Source: Streptomyces yatensis (lineage in GTDB: Bacteria; Actinomycetota; Actinomycetes; Streptomycetales; Streptomycetaceae). Taken from it: 64,000 nucleotides of DNA. A program made the translations under genes and the position numbers. The stretch covers positions 6,324,001 through 6,388,000 of the forward strand of contig NZ_CP072941.1 in NCBI RefSeq assembly GCF_018069625.1. Reading direction: 5' to 3'. The notes beneath the pieces are model-generated. The model had not been told where the DNA came from, searched no databases, and was given only the letters and a program-made list of their open reading frames with translations. This document shows positions 60,048-64,000 of this stretch, in pieces (within the stretch, counting starts at the first letter, position 1; each line of letters starts with the position of its first letter).

Positions 60048-61070
60048 ATGGTCCAGTCCCTCCGTTCCGTATTGGGGCTCGCTTTGGACGTCTCTTTTCT
60101 GGGTGGCCCACAGCCGCAGCGCGGCGTGGGTGTGGTGGCACCGTTCGACTTCGCACTCGATCGTGAACTATGGCGCTGGGTACCCGACGAGGTCTCCCTG
60201 CACCTCACCCGTACCCCGTTCGTACCCGTCGAGGTCAGCCTCGACCTGGCCCGGCTCGTGAGCGAACACGAGACCTTGCACGACGCCGTGCAGGCGCTGG
60301 CGGCCGTCGCACCGGAAGTGGTGGCGTACGCCTGCACCTCGGGCAGCTTCGTCGGCGGCGTGGCCGGTGAGCGCGCGATGTGCGCGGCCATGTCCCAGGC
60401 GGGTGAGATCCCGTCGCTGACCACCTCGGGCGCACTGCTGGAGGCGCTGCGGGAGATCGGCGCCCGGCGGATCGCGGTGGTGACGCCGTACACCCGGTCG
60501 GTCACCGACTCGCTCGAGGAGTATCTCGCCGAGGGCGGCATGACCGTCACCGGACGGGCGTACCTCGGCCTGACCCGGCACATCTGGAAGGTGCCGTACC
60601 GCGACGTGGTCGACATGGCCCGGCAGGCGGTGGTCGGAGCGACCGACGCGCTCTTCATCAGCTGCACCAATCTGCCGACCTACGACGTGATTCCGCAGCT
60701 GGAGGCGGAGCTGCGGATGCCCGTGCTGTCCGCCAACCAGGTCACCATGTGGGCGGCGCTGCGGGCGATCGGCGCCGAGGCCGTCGGGCCGTACCAGGCG
60801 CTGATGGACCCGGCCGCCCGATCCGGTCCGGCGGGGATGTCGGTGTCGCCGATGAGCCGCCCGCTCCCGGTGACGGACCCCGTCGTCGAATCGGTGATCG
60901 AGGCCGTGGAGGCGGTCGAGGCCGCGGTGGACGAGCCGGAGGCGGCGCTGGCCGGGGCGGCGTCGCCCGGGCTGGACGGCGATCCGGCCGACGGGCTCGA
61001 CCCGGGTTTTGGAACCGGCCTCGGCGAGGGCCCCTACCTCGATGATTCGGGCGGCCCGTCGCCGTTGTGA
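60048..61070 (+). CDS. Maleate isomerase / Asp-Glu racemase family protein 1
   Basis: The 340-residue protein has two catalytic-type Cys: Cys96 in VAYACTSGSFVGG and Cys206 in LFISCTNLPTYD, as in maleate cis-trans isomerases, arylmalonate decarboxylases and the ectoine-utilisation protein EutA. The C-terminal 60 residues are an acidic Ala/Glu-rich tail. The start may be TTG 60084 (MDVSFLGG), which matches the start of the conserved region better. It probably isomerises or racemises an acid intermediate of the local pathway. Confidence 0.85.
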   Translation: MVQSLRSVLGLALDVSFLGGPQPQRGVGVVAPFDFALDRELWRWVPDEVSLHLTRTPFVPVEVSLDLARLVSEHETLHDAVQALAAVAPEVVAYACTSGSFVGGVAGERAMCAAMSQAGEIPSLTTSGALLEALREIGARRIAVVTPYTRSVTDSLEEYLAEGGMTVTGRAYLGLTRHIWKVPYRDVVDMARQAVVGATDALFISCTNLPTYDVIPQLEAELRMPVLSANQVTMWAALRAIGAEAVGPYQALMDPAARSGPAGMSVSPMSRPLPVTDPVVESVIEAVEAVEAAVDEPEAALAGAASPGLDGDPADGLDPGFGTGLGEGPYLDDSGGPSPL

Positions 61071-61071
61071 C

Positions 61072-61170
61072 GGCCGATCGTCGCCGGTGTGGCGGGCAGG
61101 TCTGTCGCTGGTGCGGCCGGCAGGTCTGTCGCCGGTGTGGCGGGCAGGTCCGTCGCCGGTGCGGAGGCGG
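61072..61170. repeat. 24-base tandem repeat, about four copies
   Basis: Four imperfect copies of TGTCGCCGGTGTGGCGGGCA plus GGTC lie between the two maleate isomerase-like genes. They are not part of either coding sequence. Confidence 0.75.
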
Positions 61171-61293
61171 GCCCGTCACCTGCGCGAGGGGAGTTGTCCG
61201 GCGGGTGGGAACCCGCCGGGCCTGCGCGGTGTAGGAGAAGTAAGAGCAGTGCAGGGGGCGGCGCTCGCGGGGGCCGCCAGTAAGGAGGCAGTC

Positions 61294-62049
61294 ATGGTGG
61301 ACTCGACGCGCCCGGCCCCGGACACGGTCGGCTTTCTCTACCCCGGATACTCCGCCGAGGACGAATACCCCCGCCTGGAAGGCATGCTCGGCGGCGACAG
61401 CGGCGATGTCCGGCTCCCCCTGGTCCATACCGACATCGGGGAGGACGCCCACCGGGTGGACGCCCTGCTGGAGATGGGGTCCGCGGCCCGCCTCGCGGCC
61501 GGGGTCGCCGAGCTGGCCGAGCGCGGTGCCCGGGCCGTGGTCTGGGCCTGCACCAGCGCCAGCTTCGTCTTCGGCTGGGAGGGCGCCCATGAGCAGGTGC
61601 GCGAGCTGGGCGAGACGGCCGGATTGCCCGCCTCCAGCACCTCCTTCGCCTTCGCCCACGCGGTGCAGGCGCTCGGCGCCGAGCGGGTGGCCATCGCCGC
61701 CACCTATCCGGAGGATGTCGCCGACTACTTCAGGGCATTTTTGAAGGCGGCGGGCGCCGAGGTGGTCTCGATGCGCGGCAGCGGGATCATCACGGCCGCG
61801 GAGGTCGGCACCTGGGGCCGGGAAGAGGTGCTGGAGCTGGCCCGCGCCGGGGACCACTCCGAGGCCCAGGCGGTGCTCCTTCCCGACACCGCCCTGCACA
61901 CCGCCGCCTGGATTCCGGATCTGGAGGCGGAGCTGGGCAAGCCGGTGCTCACGGCCAACCAGGTCACGGTCTGGGAGGGGCTGCGGCTGCTGGGCCGCGA
62001 TCCGGTCCATGACCGGCTGGGCACGCTCTTCGCCCGGAGCGGCGGATAG
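61294..62049 (+). CDS. Maleate isomerase / Asp-Glu racemase family protein 2 (one Cys lost)
   Basis: The 251-residue paralogue starts at MVDSTRPAPD (TAAGGAGG site). The first Cys is kept (Cys86 in VWACTSASFV), but the second position reads LLPDTALHT, with Asp198 replacing the second Cys. The family C-terminus IPDLEAELGKPVLTANQVTVW is intact. Single-Cys family members include decarboxylases (arylmalonate decarboxylase uses one Cys), so its chemistry probably differs from that of the first paralogue. Confidence 0.85.
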   Translation: MVDSTRPAPDTVGFLYPGYSAEDEYPRLEGMLGGDSGDVRLPLVHTDIGEDAHRVDALLEMGSAARLAAGVAELAERGARAVVWACTSASFVFGWEGAHEQVRELGETAGLPASSTSFAFAHAVQALGAERVAIAATYPEDVADYFRAFLKAAGAEVVSMRGSGIITAAEVGTWGREEVLELARAGDHSEAQAVLLPDTALHTAAWIPDLEAELGKPVLTANQVTVWEGLRLLGRDPVHDRLGTLFARSGG

Positions 62050-62187
62050 CGGCGGCTGGTCCGGCCGCGCAGGGGCGCGGCACGGTGGCCGAGAGGCGGT
62101 GACGGGGAGCTGAACCCCGGCGGAATTCCATGTCGCTCTTTCGCCATCGGGGCATTCCGCTTATCGGACTGCGCCTAGCATGCAGCC

Positions 62188-63435
62188 GTGCGTCGCCAAC
62201 ATCTCTCCCCGGTCCCGCCGGCACGTTATCTGCTGGTCGCCGGTGCGGTGACAGTGGCCACGGCGGTCGGAATCGGCGTGCTGGCGGTCGGCGGGGACTC
62301 CTCGGACGGCCCTGGTGCGAACCCCTCCACGAGCGGAAGCGCGCCCGCGAAGGCATCGGACGGGCTTCGGCACACCTCCGTCGAGGTGTCCGAGGGCGGC
62401 TGCGGCCGTGGCTGGACCGACCCCACCCGTGGCAAGCAGGTCTTCGAGCTGCGGAACACCTCCAGCAGACCGGCCGAGGTCTATCTCACCGATCCGGCGA
62501 ACGGCGCGGTCTACGGAGAGGTGGAGGGCCTGGGCCCCGGCACCAGCAGACCGCTGAGCGTCACGCTCGGCGGCGGCTCCTACGCCTTCGTCTGCCTGCC
62601 CGATGACGCGGACGCCGTCACCGGACCCACCATCACCGTCCCCGGACCGGCGCGGGGCGGTGGACCGGCCGCGGTTCCGGTCGGCCAGCAGGATCTGATC
62701 CCGCCCACCATCGCCTACCAGAAGTGGGTGACGAGCCGGATGGACGAGCTGGTGCGGCGCACGGACGCGCTGCGCTCGGCCATCCGCTGCGGTGATCTGG
62801 CCACGGCCCGTGCGGCCTGGCTGCCCGCCCATCTGGTGTACGAGCGGATGGGCGCCGCCTATGGTGCCTTCGGCGATGCCGACGGGGCCATCAACGGCAC
62901 CACGGCGGGGTTGTCCGGCGGGGTCCAGGACCCGGACTTCACCGGATTCCACCGCCTCGAGTACGGCCTGTGGCACGGCCAGTCCGCGAGCTCCCTGCGC
63001 CCGGTCGCCGACCGGCTGGTCAAGGATGTCCGGGGGCTGCGGGACGACTGGCCGCAGGAACGGATGGACCCGGCCGACCTGGGCCTGCGGGCGCACGAAA
63101 TCATGGAGAACACCGTGCAGTTCGAGCTGACCGGCCGCACCGACTACGGCAGCGGCACCAACCTGGCCACCGCGCGGGCCAACCTCGACGGCACCCGGGC
63201 CGTGCTGACCCGGCTGGAGCCGCTGCTCAAGCCCCGTGCCCCGTGGCTGCCCGAGCTGAAGAGCGACCTCGACCGCACCGAGCGGACCCTGGAGCGCTCG
63301 CACCACGGGGACCGCTGGACCCCGCTGGACCGGCTGAGCCGCACCGGCCACCAGCGGCTCAACGCGGACGCGGGGGCGCTGGTGGAGCGGCTGGCGCAGG
63401 TGGCGGCGCTGATGGATGTGCGGAGGACCCGGTGA
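62188..63435 (+). CDS. efeO: Iron uptake protein EfeO (imelysin family, with cupredoxin-like domain)
   Basis: The 415-residue protein has an N-terminal membrane anchor, an EfeO cupredoxin-like domain (residues about 60-150) and an imelysin/M75 domain with the FHRLEYGLWHG motif (His and Glu binding metal) and HEIMENTVQFELTG. It starts at GTG 62188. It binds iron outside the membrane for the EfeUOB ferrous/ferric uptake system. It overlaps the efeB gene downstream (GTGA). Confidence 0.92.
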   Translation: MRRQHLSPVPPARYLLVAGAVTVATAVGIGVLAVGGDSSDGPGANPSTSGSAPAKASDGLRHTSVEVSEGGCGRGWTDPTRGKQVFELRNTSSRPAEVYLTDPANGAVYGEVEGLGPGTSRPLSVTLGGGSYAFVCLPDDADAVTGPTITVPGPARGGGPAAVPVGQQDLIPPTIAYQKWVTSRMDELVRRTDALRSAIRCGDLATARAAWLPAHLVYERMGAAYGAFGDADGAINGTTAGLSGGVQDPDFTGFHRLEYGLWHGQSASSLRPVADRLVKDVRGLRDDWPQERMDPADLGLRAHEIMENTVQFELTGRTDYGSGTNLATARANLDGTRAVLTRLEPLLKPRAPWLPELKSDLDRTERTLERSHHGDRWTPLDRLSRTGHQRLNADAGALVERLAQVAALMDVRRTR

Positions 63436-64000
63436 GCGAGGTGCTGCGCAGGGGCTTTCTGCTGGGCGCGGCCGCCGGTACGGTCGGCGCGGTGGCGGGC
63501 GTGGCCGGGGGCACGGCGGCCGCGAACGAGGAGGAGCGGGAGAAGAAGCCCACCCACGTCCCCTTCCACGGCACCCATCAGGCCGGCATCCTCACCCCGC
63601 CCCAGCGGGCCACCGCGCTCATCGCCTTCGACACCATGGCCGAGGGGCGCGAGGAGCTGGCCGACGCCTTCCGTACGCTCACCGAGCGGTGCCGCTTCCT
63701 CACCACCGGAGGCACCCCCGACCCGGTCGGGATCACCGCGCCGCCCGCCGACTCCGGCACCCTGGGCCCCCAGGTGGCCGCCGACCGGCTGACCGCCACG
63801 GTCGGCGTGGGCGCCTCGCTCTTCGACGAGCGGTACGGGCTGCGGGACCGCAAGCCCCGGCGGCTCACCGCGATGCGGTCCTTCCCCGACGACGATCTCG
63901 ACCCCGACTGGTGCCACGGCGATCTGAGCCTCCAGCTGTGCGCCGACAGCACGGACGCGGTGCTGCACGCGCTGCGCGACATCGCCCGCCACACCCGGGG
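63432..64000 (+). CDS. efeB: Dyp-type peroxidase EfeB, N-terminal part (truncated by window end)
   Basis: The 189 visible residues begin VSEVLRRGFLLGAAAG, a short Tat-like signal with RRGFLLG, then HVPFHGTHQAGILTP, the characteristic start of EfeB/DyP peroxidase domains, and HGDLSLQLCAD. The gene continues past the right edge. GTG 63432 overlaps the efeO stop. EfeB is a secreted heme peroxidase that works with EfeO. Confidence 0.9.
   Translation, partial: MSEVLRRGFLLGAAAGTVGAVAGVAGGTAAANEEEREKKPTHVPFHGTHQAGILTPPQRATALIAFDTMAEGREELADAFRTLTERCRFLTTGGTPDPVGITAPPADSGTLGPQVAADRLTATVGVGASLFDERYGLRDRKPRRLTAMRSFPDDDLDPDWCHGDLSLQLCADSTDAVLHALRDIARHTR

Noticed and set aside
53334..62049. Calling the region a full ectoine catabolic operon
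   Set aside because: Only the importer and EutA-like proteins resemble that pathway; EutB-E and DoeA/B homologues are missing.

Overview
The window is typical Streptomyces-type actinobacterial chromosome. The DNA is very GC-rich with strong third-position G/C bias. Start codons are often GTG, neighbouring genes commonly overlap as ATGA or GTGA, and marker families include a cslA/glxA pair, DUF397/XRE pairs, class F sortase and DUF2277. No integrase, transposase, rRNA or CRISPR array was seen.

Layout. About 0-17.7 kb looks like ordinary chromosome: a HAD-IIA phosphatase, a class F sortase with a secreted partner, the cellulose-like glycan locus (GH6 cslZ, glxA, cslA), a membrane protein with a two-component system, a FadR-type regulator, and secreted or envelope proteins including a coupled DUF1906 operon. 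A tRNA-Lys(CTT) gene lies at 17.7 kb and an identical copy on the same strand lies at 52.2 kb. The 34 kb between them holds an AA10 LPMO, an XRE/DUF397 pair, an RsbW-like ATPase, a small protein with a RHIM-like amyloid motif, and a large biosynthetic cluster (about 21.1-51.0 kb).

The cluster. Three paralogous LuxR-type regulators, an ABC permease with its binding lipoprotein, an F420-type oxidoreductase, an alcohol dehydrogenase and two MFS exporters precede a unidirectional, translationally coupled operon (31.3-48.9 kb). That operon encodes a self-contained reducing type II PKS/FAS: two ACPs, six ketosynthase-fold proteins (three with intact Cys-His-His and three with Ala or Arg at the Cys position), a malonyl transferase, a KR, a catalytic/degenerate dehydratase pair, a FabI/FabL-type enoyl reductase, a double-hotdog thioesterase-like domain, an NahD/DsbA-fold protein, an alpha/beta hydrolase and a biotin-carboxylase/BCCP subunit. 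In the middle sit three consecutive DsrE-superfamily (TusBCD-like) genes, which suggest sulfur handling. A second hydrolase and an Sfp-type PPTase follow. No NRPS or glycosyltransferase tailoring genes are visible here. I infer a polyene or partly reduced acyl product, possibly sulfur-modified. I could not match this architecture to a named pathway.

The last 12 kb (52.3-64 kb) is a catabolic/uptake region. It has an IclR regulator, an EhuBCDA-like polar amino acid or ectoine-type ABC importer, DUF3830, an amidase, a D-2-hydroxyacid dehydrogenase and two maleate-isomerase/Asp-Glu-racemase-family proteins, then the start of an efeO-efeB iron-uptake operon cut by the window end. Short tandem and hairpin repeats are frequent, both between genes and inside coding sequence (MFS, two KS-like genes).
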